64,000 nucleotides of DNA from Apoda limacodes. Its lineage: Eukaryota > Arthropoda > Insecta > Lepidoptera > Limacodidae. Below are positions 11,939 to 41,949 of the stretch, in pieces (the first letter of the stretch is position 1; each line of letters opens with the position of its first letter). Location of the stretch: NCBI GenBank assembly GCA_946406115.1, contig OX291557.1, positions 14,974,501 to 15,038,500 on the forward strand. Direction: 5' to 3'. The notes beneath the pieces were generated by a model, which saw only the letters and a list, made by a program, of their open reading frames with translations, did no database searches and was not told where the DNA came from. The translations under genes and the position numbers were made by a program.

Positions 11939-14330
11939 TCTTCCTCTCAGTCAAAATTAAGATTTACCTCCTTCGTTGCAGTTTTTTTGCATAATGCAAA
12001 TTTAACCGAACAATTTTTCTGATTTTTGTTGTTTTCAAATTCAAGAGTGCCATTCGCGTGCAGAACTCTCGGGGTGCTGATCAGAACTCTGACAGAACTG
12101 CCTCTAGATGCGATACTCCAACTTTTATCACTAGATGCAGTTTTCGCGAATAGTGCAACGTTGTTTTTGCAAATATATCTGGTATTTTGGTTTCTCTGGT
12201 GTAAAGAACCGTAATAAGATGCAGAACTCTCGGGGTGCTGATCAGAACTCTCTTCCTCTCAGTCAAAACTAAGATTTACCTCCTTCGATGCAGTTTTTTG
12301 CATGCAATGCAAATTTAACCGAACAATTTTTTAGACTTTTGTTGTTCTCGAATTCAAGAGTGCCATTCGCGTGCAGAACTCTCGGGGTGCTGATCAGAAC
12401 TCTGACAGAACTGCCTCTAGAAGCGATACTCCAACTTTTATCACTAGGTGCAGTTTTCGCGAATAGTGGAGCGTTTTCTTGGAAATATATCTGGTATTTT
12501 GGTTTCTCTGGAGTAAAGAATCGCAATAAGATACAGAACTCTCGGGGTGCTGATTAGAACTCTGAAAAAACCTCTCTTCCTCTCAGTCAAAATTAAGATT
12601 TATCATCTTGGAAGCAGTTTTTTTTGCATTCTGCAAATTTAACCGAACAATTTTACTGACTTTTGTTGTTTTCGAATTCACGAGTGCCATTCGCTTGCAG
12701 AACTCTCGGGGTGCTGATCAGAACTCTCTTCCTCTCAGTCAAAACTAAGATTTACCACCTTCGATGCAGTTTTTTGCATGCAATGCAAATTTAACCGAAC
12801 AATTTTTTAGACTTTTGTTGTTCTCGAATTCAAGAGTGCCATTCGCGTGCAGAACTCTCGGGGTGCTGATCAGAACTCTGACAGAACTGCCTCTAGAAGC
12901 GATACTCCAACTTTTATCACTAGGTGCAGATTTCGCGAATAGTGGAGCGTTTTTTTGGAAATATATCTGGTATTTTGGTTTCTCTGGAGTAAAGAATCGA
13001 AATAAGATGCAGAACTCTCGGGGTGCTGATCAGAACTCTGAAAAAAACTTTCTTCTTCTCAGTCAAAACTAAGATTTATCATCTGGGAAGCAGTTTTTTT
13101 TTCATTCTGCAAATTTAACCGAACGATTTTACTGACTTTTGTTGTTTTCGAATTCACGAGTGCCATTCGCTTGCAGAACTCTCGGGGTGCTGATCAGAAC
13201 TCTGAAAAAACCTCTCTTCCTCTCAGTCAAAATTAAGATTTATCATCTTGGAAGCAGTTTTTTTTGCATTCTGCAAATTTAACTGAACAATTTTACTGAC
13301 TTTTGTTGTTTTTGAATTCACGAGTGCCATTCGCTTGCAGAACTCTCGGGGTGCTGATCAGAACTCTGACAGAACTGCCTCTAGATGCGGTATTTCCCAT
13401 TTTTATCACTACATGCAGTTTTTGCGAAAAGTGCAACGTTGTTTTTGCAAATATATCTGGTATTTTGGTTTCTCTGGAGTAAAGAACCGCAATAAGATGC
13501 AGAACTCTCGGGGTGCTGATCAGAACTCTCTTCCTCTCAGTCAAAACTAAGATATACCTCCTTCGATGCAGTTTTTTGCATGCAATGCAAATTTAACCGA
13601 ACAATTTTTTTGACTTTTGTTGTTCTCGAATTTAAGAGTGCCATTCGCGTGCAGAACTCTCGGGGTGCTGATCAGAACTCTGAAAAAACCTCTCTTCCTC
13701 ACAGTCACAACTAAGATTTATCATCTTGGAAGCAGTTTTTTTTGCATTCTGCAAATTTAATCGAACAATTTTACTGACTTTTGTTGTTTTCGAATTCACG
13801 AGTGCCATTCGCTTGCAGAACTCTCGGGGTGCTGATCAGAACTCTGACAGAACTGCCTCTAGATGCGATACCTCCCATTTTTATCACTACATGCAGTTTT
13901 TGCGAATAGTGCAACGTTGTTTTTGCTAATATATCTGGTATTTTGGTTTCTCTGGAGTAAAGAAACGCAATAAGATGCAGAACTCTCGGGGTGCTGATCA
14001 GAACTCTCTTCCTCTCAGTCAAAACTAAGATATACCTCCTTCGATGCAGTTTTTTGCATGCAATGCAAATTTAACCGAACAATTTTTCTGACTTTTGTTG
14101 TTTTCGAATTCAAGAGTGCCATTCGCGTGCAGAACTCTCGGGGTGCTGATCAGAACTCTGACAGAACTGCCTCTAGATGCGATACTCAAACTTTTATCAC
14201 TAGATGCAATTTTTGCGAATAGTGCAACGTTTTTGTGCAAATATATACTGTATTTTGGTTTTTTAGAAGTAAAAAATCGCATTGGAATGCAAAACTCTCG
14301 GGGTGCTGATCAGAACTTTCGTTTTGTTAT
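11939..14330. repeat. Right-arm tandem array of ~162-bp units (about 15 copies)
   Basis: This is the inverse complement of the left array. The core appears as CTCTCGGGGTGCTGATCAGA about 15 times between 12068 and 14297, with one variant (GCTGATTAG at 12547). Units include the Y variant ending CGCGTGCAGAACTCTC and the X units. The extended 976-bp repetition of the left arm is not seen here, so the left arm has expanded or the right arm contracted. Confidence 0.9.
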
Positions 14331-14835
14331 GATTATTTCAAGCTACCTATAATTTAAGAAATTTATGTAACCGTGAAATTGGCAAATGGTGATTTTTAAT
14401 AATATTATTTATTTCTCTTACTATTCGCTCACGTTACATACCTTTCAACATTTGTACCGAGTTTCTTTTCGTATTGATGTCGATTTTAACTAATTAGACC
14501 GGTTATATTAGCCCGTGTGTGGATCGGGTCGTTTAAAAATTTTATTTTCCGAAAAAAAATCATATCTTTTGTATTTTTGCAGAACTATTCGTGAAATGGT
14601 TCAGGAACTATAGAACTATTGTAGGACGACCTAAAAAAAATACAGAACTATTTTTTGCAGAAAAAGGGGTGCGGCATGAAGTTAGCACCCCATTTATTTA
14701 TTTTTAAATTCTGCCCCCCCCAAGGGCAGAACTATCATTGCACCCCCTCGGGAACTCTAGAATTATTGTAAAAGGACCCAGAACTCACCCTAAGTTCGGG
14801 GGTGCTGCGAATTGGGGTGCTAACTTCACAGACTT
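14331..14835. repeat. Right subterminal region and terminus of the foldback element
   Basis: Inverse complement of 5331-5838, ending GGTGCTAACTTCACAGACTT at 14835. Differences from the left copy are scattered single substitutions and homopolymer length changes. Confidence 0.85.
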
Positions 14836-15222
14836 GCATAAAACCAGCTGAAGTAACGCCACAGTTTTACGACTAGACTGACGCGAAAAACTGATCGTCA
14901 ATGCCTAGCCTAAGGTAACTTCTTACTGGGGTTTTATTGTCAAAAAACAAGAAAGAAAGCAATGAATGAAAGAATGGCTTAAAAAAAGGAATCAATTCGC
15001 TCAAGTTATTCGGAATTCCTTTTCCTTCGGAATCAGAATCCATTTTTTGCGCGACGCAAACATTAAACACGTTCTTTATAAAGCCTGGCCGGTCGCAAAC
15101 TAAAGAACCGGAGTGACGCCAGTGAGTGGGGAAATCTAGTTGGCATAAAACCAGCTGAAGTGACGCCACAGTTTTACGACTAGACTGACGCGAAAAACTG
15201 ATCGTCAATGCCTAGCCTAAGG
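14836..15222. mobile_element. Right remainder of the host palindrome plus a second, uninterrupted copy
   Basis: GCATAAAAC (14836-14844) is the right target-site copy. The interrupted right arm continues CAGCTGAAGTAACGCC .. GATCGTCAATGCCTAGCC to about 14922. A ~190-bp segment follows that contains the loop motif in inverted orientation (GGAATCAGAATCC .. TTCTTTATAAAGCCTGG, 15030-15095). Then a full second right arm runs 15112-15222 (GTGACGCCAGTGAGTGGGG .. GCCTAGCCTAAGG). The second copy gives the empty-site sequence for the insertion. Confidence 0.75.
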
Positions 15223-15699
15223 TAGGTACAATATAGTAGATAGCATTCCTACTCTTTGATTACAGTCTGAATACGTAGTGAGTACCTTTTGTGGTAGTAA
15301 AAAGTAGGTATCAAATATACGACATTGTGTCCACTTCCACTCACATGATTATAATAGATTCAAGGTCATCTAGATTCAGCAATGTATAAGTTTGGTTATG
15401 TTCCTATTTCGAGAAATCAATGAAAAAAATCTTAGGATACACTTGTTTCTAATTACTCAAAAATACATGCCAATAGTTTAAATTATGATAGATATACAAA
15501 ATATTACCTTACAAACCTATAAATTCACCTCATGTATTATCATCTTCCTCAATTTTATCACAGTTACACACAATTGTCTCACAGACTCTTATTATGCATA
15601 GAAAAACTTAAGCCACTTGTTACGTACAGTTGTTATAAATTGGTAATTTATTATTACTTCTATTATTTGTACTAAAAAATAAGAAGTTTTTTTTGTTTT
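15223..15699. other. AT-rich DNA, nothing identified
   Basis: No ORF, RNA gene or repeat motif that I can recognise. Confidence 0.4.
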
Positions 15700-16115
15700 G
15701 TTATCAGTACCAAACATTCAACCCGGATAAATAGAAAAGAAATTTACATTACAATGCCATCTCTCGAACGTTCATAAAATAAAAATAAAGTAAACGTTGC
15801 TAGTTTACACTACATACGCTCAATAGTTTTCTCATCACGAAACATGAGGTCGCTGACTTAATGTTTCTGCAAAATAGTTAGTGGAAATACATATTTCTAT
15901 AAATTGATTTATTTACTATCACACTAATGTGAAATGTCAATTCATCTTGTTCTTTATCAGTATCGTACATTCCCAAACAGAGAAATAGGCGCATTGCACT
16001 GCCATCTCTTCAACTTTTATGAAACTAAAGTAAACCCTTGCACAGTTTGAAATGTTTAAATGTAACACGCACCAAATAATTTTCTCATTAAAAATATGAG
16101 GTCGCTGGCAACCGT
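15700..16115 (+). repeat. Two diverged direct copies of a ~165-bp sequence
   Basis: Copy 1 (about 15700-15865) and copy 2 (about 15953-16115) share, in order, TTATCAGTA, ACATTC, TGCCATCTCT, AAAGTAAAC, TTTTCTCAT and ATGAGGTCGCTG. Spacing is ~250 bp. Neither codes for anything recognisable; this is an old tandem duplication or two members of one dispersed family. Confidence 0.6.
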
Positions 16116-16798
16116 GTTGATGAAAAATACCTAAAAAAAATTTAAATATTTTGCTGTGTTCGAGTTTTTGTAAAAAAAAAAGTCTGCAGTTCGCTGTAAT
16201 TATCAACTTTACGCCAATATCTTATAGATATTGAGTACCTACCTATTCTATGAAGGCCCGCCGCTAGCTGTTAAGAACGCCCGTGTGCAACACCGATTAT
16301 GCCGCCCCCAGTTTAACAACAACTACCTACACTGAGCTTACTAAAAAGGCAAAGAAATACTTTATGTACAAGGGAAAACTATAAATTCTAATTTTCGTTT
16401 TCTATGAATCATTATTTACAGGAATAGAACTCTGTCTTTTGTTTTCGAAATCTGCTATCGATTTTCTTGTTGGATACAACAGCTGTCTCAGATTAAAACT
16501 GTATCTAAATTATTTAGTGTTTGCTCGGATATTGATGGCTTAATATAATTTTAATAATGGTTTTAACTTAAAAATGACCTTTTGCTAAATGCAACTGAAA
16601 CCAGTAATGTGCAAAATTAGAGCATTTAACTAGTCTTCTAGAGAAGATGCAACATTAAAGCATGGATTGCATTAAAGAAATCAATACTGTCGATGTCGGT
16701 TCGATTACTTGGGTCGTTTTTATGCCTTTGACTTAAATCTTAAAAATGTATTATTTAATTATCATTGAAGTAATTAAATACTAGTACTAAATTAATAA

Positions 16799-17030
16799 AA
16801 AAACCGGCCAAGTGCGAGTCGGACTATTATCTATAAAAAAGGCAAAAAAAATCACGTTTGTCGTATGGGAGCCCCCCCTTAAATATATATTTTATTCTGT
16901 TTTTTTAGTATTAGTTGTTATAGCGGCAACAGAAAGACAACATTTGTGAAAATTTCAACAGTCAACTATCACGGTTCATGAGATACAGCCTGGTGACAGA
17001 CGGAACGACAGCGAAGTCTTGTAGAAAAGT
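16799..17030 (+). repeat. CCGGCCAAGTGCGAG dispersed repeat
   Basis: Starts AACCGGCCAAGTGCGAGTCGG and continues with TATGGGAGCCCCCC, TAGCGGCAACAGAAA, GTGAAAATTTCAACAG, CACGGTTCATGAGATACAGC and CTGGTGACAGACGG. This block order is widespread in lepidopteran genomes. The usual GGTTCCGTA at the start and GGAACCCTA at the end are missing. Confidence 0.75.
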
Positions 17031-17159
17031 ATTCAAAAATATTTAAAAAAGTATGCAGGGTTGCAAAATCAATACATTTAAGTAATAAAATTAAAAATTC
17101 TGATAATAAAATAAAGGCCACATGCAATGTAATAAATAGTGAAACAATAAATATTAAAC

Positions 17160-18960
17160 CGCGTGACAATCATTATTCATTTACTGTAAATTCAAAAATA
17201 ATGTCGCTAACTCTTTTGAGAAACATTTTACTGAAATGCCTACAATTACAACTAATGCATTAAATTCCTCTCCATTAGAATCAGAGTTACTTTTAAAATG
17301 TTATTTAAATAAATGCAAGGCTATATTTAAATTTGAGCATGTTACCTCTGAAGACATCATAAAGACATTTTAATTACTAACTCAGAAAAAAACTGGTGAC
17401 CTATAGACTTAATGAAATAAAGTAAAATAATACCACTTTTTAAAAGTGGAAGTAAAGATGATCCTAATAATTTTAGACCTATCTCTATGCTGCCTGCCTT
17501 AAGCAAAATTTTTGAAAAACTTATGTTCAATCAAATGCTTAAACATTTTACTTAAATGGATTACTTCATCCTCAACAGTTTGGTTTTACAAAAGGGCGTT
17601 CCACAACTGACGCAGGTGTTGCGTCAGTTGTAAGTTGCGTCCTTATACAACTTATATTTGATGCTTGGGTACAGTCACAAAATGCTATTGGTATCTTCTG
17701 TGATCTATCAAAGGCATTCGACTGCGTGCAACATGAAACTCTTATACGAAAACTTAGTCATTATGGTATTGCAGGTTTGGCTCTTGAGCTTATCCGCTCA
17801 TATTTGAGTAGTAGAATGCAGAAGGTTCAAATCAATGAAGTGAAATCCAATGGCTCAGAAGTAAAATTAGGAGTTCCTCAAGTTTCTATTTTAGGTCCTT
17901 TTCTATTTTTAATTTACATAAATGACTTGCCTTTCTTCGTGGAGGAGCTGTGCAAGATTGTAGTGCCGATGACACTTCACTTTTATTTAAAGTTGACAGA
18001 AATAAAACTAATTTCGACGACGTAAGTAGTGCGCTTTCTCAGGTTCTCCAGTGGTTTACGGCAAATAACTTACTTCTTAAAGCGCATATAGCAGCTAACT
18101 AGCGCCGCTATTAGATATCCTCAATTTGGTCTTCGTAGAAAATGAATTTCTAAAATCGAAATGTCGCAAATATAAAGCTAGTCTTAAGCTATTTTAGGTT
18201 TTATATAGTTTCTAAATATAATATCTGTGAGTTGTTAAAACTACGAAGTCAATTAAGGATATCCAATGGCGGCGCTAGTGGGCTGTAAGAGGGGCCTTAA
18301 TGCGAAAAAGAATGTGTTTAAAATTTATGATGCCAAATGTCAGAAACATAAGTACAAAATTATCCCTAAGCGGAGAAGAAGTAGAACTATTAGACTCAAC
18401 AGTGTTTCTAGGTATTACATTAGACAATAGGCTGCAGTGGATCACATTTCAGTTCTTGCCGGAAAACTCAGTTCAGCTGCCTATGCAGTTAGGAAAGTTA
18501 GGCAGCTTACTGATGTTGACACTGCTCGCTTGGTCTACCTTAGCAATTTCCATTGCGTCATGTCTTATGGCATTTTGCTTTGGGGTAAGGCAGCTGATAT
18601 TGATACAGTCTTAATCTATAAATTAGGACCTCGAATTTCTCTTAGAGAACTATTTAGGGAAATTAATATTTTAACTGTTCCTTGCCAATATTTCTTCGCT
18701 TGTATAATGTATGTACGCAAAAATTGTCACTTATTTGTTAAAAATAGTGACCTACACAGTGTTAATACAAGGAATAAGGATAAATTGGAAGTTTCAAAAT
18801 GTCGTCTTCAGAAGGTACATGGCTCTTTCGCAATACAAAGTATATTTTTCTACAATAAAATTCCAGAACATGAAGTTAATTTACCCTAAAACAAATTTAA
18901 AATATATGTCAAAGATATTTTAGTTCCGACACGTTCTGTGGAATAACAATAGATTACGCT
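17160..18960 (+). pseudogene. Jockey/CR1-type reverse transcriptase relic
   Basis: Degenerate RT spread over shifting frames: FRPISMLPALSKIFEKL (17469 on), FTKGRSTTDAG (17583), IFCDLSKAFDCVQHETL (17690), an altered LGVPQVSILGPFLFLIYIND block, then loss of the YADD box near 17965. A ~195-bp MITE interrupts it at 18092-18285. The thumb follows (VFLGITLDNRLQW near 18400; AGKLSSAAYAVRKVRQL near 18455; VMSYGILLWGK near 18560), reaching about 18960. Several stops and frame shifts are present. The same family has smaller pieces at 47500-47870 and 50158-50295 on the minus strand. Confidence 0.85.
18092..18285. mobile_element. MITE (~195 bp) inserted in the RT relic
   Basis: The ends are imperfect inverted repeats of ~38 bp: left CAGCTAACTAGCGCCGCTAT .. 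GGTCTTCGTAG; right CTACGAAGTCAATT .. GGCGGCGCTAGTGGGCTG. There is no coding content. The flanks on both sides are RT coding sequence. TA occurs near each end but an exact target duplication is not clear. Confidence 0.7.
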
Positions 18961-19307
18961 GTTGGCGTGATTATTGCGAAGAAAAAAAGGCATTAAGCTT
19001 ACCATTGTACACATGTCTGTGCAGAAATATTAAATAAATCATTAATTTTAAGGCACTCCTGTTGGGAACTCTGAAGCTTCAAGCATCGTCCCATGTGTCT
19101 TATTACAATCCCGTAGTACACGCCAAGGATACCTGGTGTTTCCACGTCACAATTAGTAAGCGTAAGTTATAGCTTATTACCCACGTCAAGAATATTTCAA
19201 ATCGAAATTGTTTTTGAACGTGCTCGAGATTAGCTTGTTTAATAAGTTCAAGCTTTATATAAACGTAAAGAGGTAACAGACAGTTACTTTCGCATTAATA
19301 ATATTAC

Positions 19308-19556
19308 TAGCTACTGCCCGCGGTTACACCCGACCCAAATTCGGTTATCGGTGCAGTATTTCGACGGCAACTCCTCAATCACAAAAAAAAACCGACTCAC
19401 ACTTGACGTCTTCAAGTAACCTACCTATGTCGTTTCCCGGGACTCAAAGTACCTCCACACCAAATTTCATTTAAATCGGTTCAGCGGTTTAGGCGTAAAG
19501 AGGAAATAGTCATACAGATAGACAAACAAACTTTTACATTTATAATATTAGTATGG
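19308..19556 (+). repeat. GCCCGCGG dispersed repeat (retrotransposon 3' end or SINE)
   Basis: CTACTGCCCGCGGTTACACCC, TTCGGTTATCGGTG, AAACCGACTCACACTTGACG, AAATCGGTTCAGCGGTTTAG and ATTTATAATATTAGTATGGG occur in the order typical of a very common lepidopteran repeat. Related copies are at 38683, 56898 and 57713. Confidence 0.75.
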
Positions 19557-19559
19557 GTA

Positions 19560-22500
19560 CTTACATTATTAGGTGGTCGCTGTTTTAGTTGTGATATTGA
19601 AAGAAAAGATAATAATGTCATACATTTTTTTTTTAATTAGAATTTAATACTGTATTACATAGAAGAAATGCACTTCTAAGAAACATTAAGAAGACTTCCC
19701 TTTGGGACAGTTTTATATAGGAGCCTCACCATTAAATTTTAATATTACACTATATCCATCCATATTAATTAATAAACATCGGTAATATTGAAGATCTGCA
19801 TTGCCATACACTTAAAAAAAAACCTATGTATTTTAACGAGCTCACAATTTAGAAGAATAAAAACTTAAACATTACAACAAAGCTAGAAAAGTACGATTGC
19901 TACGAGATACAAGATACCTGTTCAATAAATAAAATTTAGCAAAATAACAACAAATAATATGTATACTCTACTTTTAGTTTTTAAACTGCTGTCGCTGTCA
20001 CATAATTTGTCAACAACATTTTCCATCACAATAAATAAATCAATGTTCACAAAACAATATATTTCAAACACGGTGACCGTATAGAAAGGCTTTTTGACAC
20101 ATATCCAACATAGTGAAAACTCAATTTAAGAGATGTCGCACAGCAAGAATACTACCAATATAAGTACACCTTAACTCACTCAGTCAAAATGGAACTTGTA
20201 TAAAATATTTATTAATAAGAAATAATCAGTCTTGTTTAGAGAAAATATTTAATCAAAACGTGTTCATAACGCACGCCATGATATATATCAATATCACAAT
20301 ACAATATGTCAGATATGATGTCACACTTTCTCATGGACGTAACTAGTATATAAATCGCCTGCTATGCTACTTAGTGTTATTATCACAGTTGTTTAATAGA
20401 GGTGGGTGCAGCACTTTGTACATATACACAGGAGCGACCTGCTACCGACTCGACACGCGCACACCGCCAGCCTACTTCCTACGTCAAATCTAATCCAATA
20501 AATAGCTAAACATTACCCCCGCATGGAGTCAACCAGATATAGACAATACGGAGCTAGGCTAGCGCTCAAAATTCATCTTAAAGATATTGTATCAACATCC
20601 TTCCATGGCAGTCTTTCACTTAAAATGTACATAAATAAAGCAAATCTCACATCAAGTAATACAAAAGTGAGACTCACTAACACGTTGGTCACCCCCATTT
20701 TTGAGACCCATCGATGTGACATCTTTTATGATGCAGTTACAACGGAACCCTTATCAGATAATAACTTTTACGTCCCTTTTAACCTTTCGACTGGTTCAAT
20801 TTCGTCACCTTATTGGAAATCGAAAAACTAAACTGAATAACAATAAATTATTAAATCTTACATCTATTATATCATATTATAAATCTGCGAATGACTCGAG
20901 TATCTTTTAGTCATGTACATTTGTGTAATTTTATGTCAAAAAATATATTTTTGTCTAGTTTAAAACACATTCCTAGTTTTTAAGAAATGTCTTCTTATGT
21001 TTTTGCTCTTTATGCATTAACAATTGACGAACGCAATGACAGGCAATTAGTAATGAATTATCACAGATTATTCCAAATCTTTGGACAGTAACGGGCTGGT
21101 TCATAATACGTAATTTGTAAGTAGTTCAACATTTTAAACCAACTACGATGTCAAGCCCTTAAAACCCGTTTATGTACAAAGGAACTCCAGTAAATAACTA
21201 GAATTATCTGAAATATATTAAAATAAAATAATCGAAAATCAATAGTAGATATGAAGGAATCACTTATTTTTCTAAGAAACGAAAGAAGCAGTTGTTCAAA
21301 TATCACGCTCGTATCTTATCTTAGTTAAATGCATGTTATGTACATACTTTTTTTTTTACTGAAACGGTACAGTGTATCAGCTTATAACTTGTCGCAGACC
21401 AATACTTATGCATAAATATTCAAGTATATCAAGATCTAATAGTTAATAAAAAATAACTTTCAATTCAGCGACTTGAAATGTCATTGACATATCTTTATAC
21501 AAGAAAAAATATTCACAATTTTACGTGGCAATACAGATTTAGTTTACAGACTATATCAATGCATTTTAATGTTTATTATAAGCATTAATTTTCTAACATT
21601 AAATTGTCCCATTTTTTCCATTGGATAAGATCAATTTTATTAACAATAAAAATTATTTCTAAATAACATTTCAGAGAACATTTCTGTCATCTTAAAAATC
21701 TCTCCCTAAACTTTCATACATCTTCTATATGTTTCGTGCATTTCGTACATCATACAGACATGTAAGGAAAAAAACGAAAGGCACCCGGGATTACATAAAG
21801 GGGCACCCCACACCAACTACTCTAACATATGAATATTTATTAAATTCTATGAGTGGAAAAGACAAGAAGTTTTCTTTATTCCACACATCTTATATTAATC
21901 TAACACACATTAAACATCAATTGGATCTGAAAGAGAGAATTCACGAAATATTTTACAAACCATTCTTACCAATGTTCAAACATCAATTTATTTAATATAC
22001 ATATGTTTGTATCATTATCAAGAAACAGTTATATTTCAATAGAATTCAACAATTTTGTCTTCAGATCTAAATAAAAATTACCCAAAAGCATTAAGTTAAT
22101 AAAAATTAAACTACAAATAAAACCCCGCATGTGATCATATTAATAAAATTAAAACTACTTTCTTATTTCATTAGTAAACAACAAAAAGTCATAGCTTGGA
22201 CAAACCATGTTCCAACTGGGAAATTTAAATTTTCACTAAAATAAAACTTTAAATGAAATTAATGAATTTGAAAATTATTGTGTACCCTTGTGAATTGAAG
22301 ATCAGGTTGCTGAAGACTTAATACACTTTTTTATACCCTTCAACGCCCAAAAAAAAAACTCCGCCCCCCGCGCGATTTTGCGCCATAAAAACATGCTAAA
22401 CATCTGCACCACCAAAAAACAATCATTAAAAAAAAATACACCACTCAACTTTTACTCTGTAAACTTTATTTTTATAATGAATATATTTTCTATCACTTCT

Positions 22501-23411
22501 AGTAAGAAACGGTAGTGGTACATGTTTTACACACATTTATTTTTAATTTTGAAATTCAAACATGACATTATTTACAAATGTATGTATGTAACCTTAAGAT
22601 TTCATCCAGGGGTTGAACCTAGGTCTTAGCATCCGCATTGACTGCCAAGTAATGTCACTGCTTACGTGTTACTGTGATAAAACATAATATTGAATCTCTG
22701 AAATTCAGTTTCGACAACGACAATAGATTCAGTAGAACTAGACACGCGATTTTCATGAAAGAGTCCAATACTGATTCACAAGGTACTGTCACCTTGTATG
22801 CCTTTACAAACAACCTTAGCTCTAAGAATACTAGCAATAATAATAATAATTGCATAACTGAGATAACAGTAAAATTATAATTTTGATAATAAAACACTGT
22901 TTACAGAATCAAGCTAAGTGATGTACTTTTTTTTACGATTTCTTTTCTGAAGCAGTGAAGATTTTATGCATTTCGAAAAATCCACGCAAAAAGCCCGGAG
23001 GTTGAAGGGGGATTATCAATCGACAAAAGAACACAGTTATTAATCATGAATAAGTGAGAGGGTATTCGGGGATGATGAAAATAACACTACCAGTCCTGTC
23101 ACCAGTATAAAAAGGATTAATGTCAATTCTGATAAAACTTTCGTAGTAGTTCCTGATAGTAAGTAAAAATTCGAGTTTAGCCGATAACTATAGTTGCCCA
23201 TTTTTTTGACATTTTTGAAGCAAGTTACGAAACTACAGTCTTCAAATAGCAAAAGGTCTTCTACAGATTAAATAAGAAAAAACAGTAAACAACCTGACGA
23301 ATTTAAACTCACAACACTGTCAGGCAACTTGATACAAAGCAAGTGTGGTAATTAAGTGACAGGACCGTAGACTGAACATACGATTAGGAAGGCCGTACAC
23401 GCTGCTGTATT
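19560..23411. other. AT-rich region downstream of the helicase gene
   Basis: No gene recognised. Open stretches such as 20523-20831 and 21729-21995 have no domain I know and unremarkable composition. Because the helicase stop codon is at 23412, part of this is likely its 3' UTR on the minus strand; one possible AATAAA (plus TTTATT) lies near 22463. The 22606-22680 segment has a GGTTCAACCCCTGG word on the minus strand, like a tRNA B box, and may be a SINE remnant. A GC-rich patch sits at 22360-22385. Confidence 0.4.
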
Positions 23412-41664
<18,253 letters not shown>

Positions 41665-41813
41665 TATGCTGCTTCAGGGTTGATCAGAGTCCGATGAAGT
41701 ACGTGGAGTTCTACGCTTGATTAAGTATCTGGAACAACAAAAAATGCATATTATTACAAATTTGAGATGAAAATAACTAGACATCCTAAAAACTCAGAAT
41801 ATTATTAATATAC

Positions 41814-41900
41814 CTCTCGTTTGAGAGAATTTCTTAAATTTTGAAGATTTCTCATTCGACGTCGATATGCAGACCCTCTAAGCCCCGGTAGAACAATCAA
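41814..41900 (-). other. Rm62: Probable non-coding first exon of the helicase gene
   Basis: On the minus strand a donor (GAGAG|GTATATT) ends a segment rich in CGACGTCGAATGAG-type sequence. The next exon begins at 41728 after a good acceptor (TTGTTGTTCCAG|ATACTT). The upstream limit near 41900 is a guess; the transcription start cannot be read from the sequence. A second exon-like block on the same strand (acceptor TTATTTTACAG near 42102, donor CTACAG|GTACGT near 41955) could be an alternative 5' exon. Confidence 0.45.
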
Positions 41901-41949
41901 TAAAATAAAAATGGCTGACGGGCCAGTGTTGCCAGATGGCCTCAGCGAC

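Larger units (their letters stand above)
5331..14835. mobile_element. Giant foldback-like transposon, 9,505 bp, non-autonomous
   Basis: The element begins AAGTCTGTGAAGTTAGCACC and ends with the reverse complement; the first 60 bp differ at about one position. Each terminus has a ~500-bp unique subterminal region, then a tandem array of ~162-bp units pointing inward. The arms are unequal: 5331-10987 on the left, 11939-14835 on the right. The ~950-bp centre (10988-11938) holds only dispersed-repeat debris. A 9-bp duplication (GCATAAAAC) flanks it. Long inverted repeats built of short tandem units with 9-bp duplications are the hallmarks of Drosophila Foldback elements, and 8-10-bp duplications also occur in Mutator-like elements. 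I infer that class; no transposase is present to prove it. Low divergence between the ends suggests recent insertion. Confidence 0.85.

Noticed and set aside
5839..14330. Possible CRISPR-like array because of regular cores
   Set aside because: This is a eukaryotic genome, the spacers are ~130 bp and repeat among themselves, and there are no cas genes. It is a tandem array of a transposon.
5892..14352. Dozens of similar 60-124-codon ORFs on both strands (types starting MRFFTPEKPKYQ, MLFSNSRVPFACR, MEAVFFAFCKFN)
   Set aside because: They are the tandem units read in different frames. Complementary frames are open at once, starts and stops fall at arbitrary places in the unit, and no domain or signal is present.
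20523..20831. 102-codon ORF downstream of the helicase
   Set aside because: Composition is balanced, but there is no recognisable domain, signal peptide or splice context. It could be real but cannot be supported.
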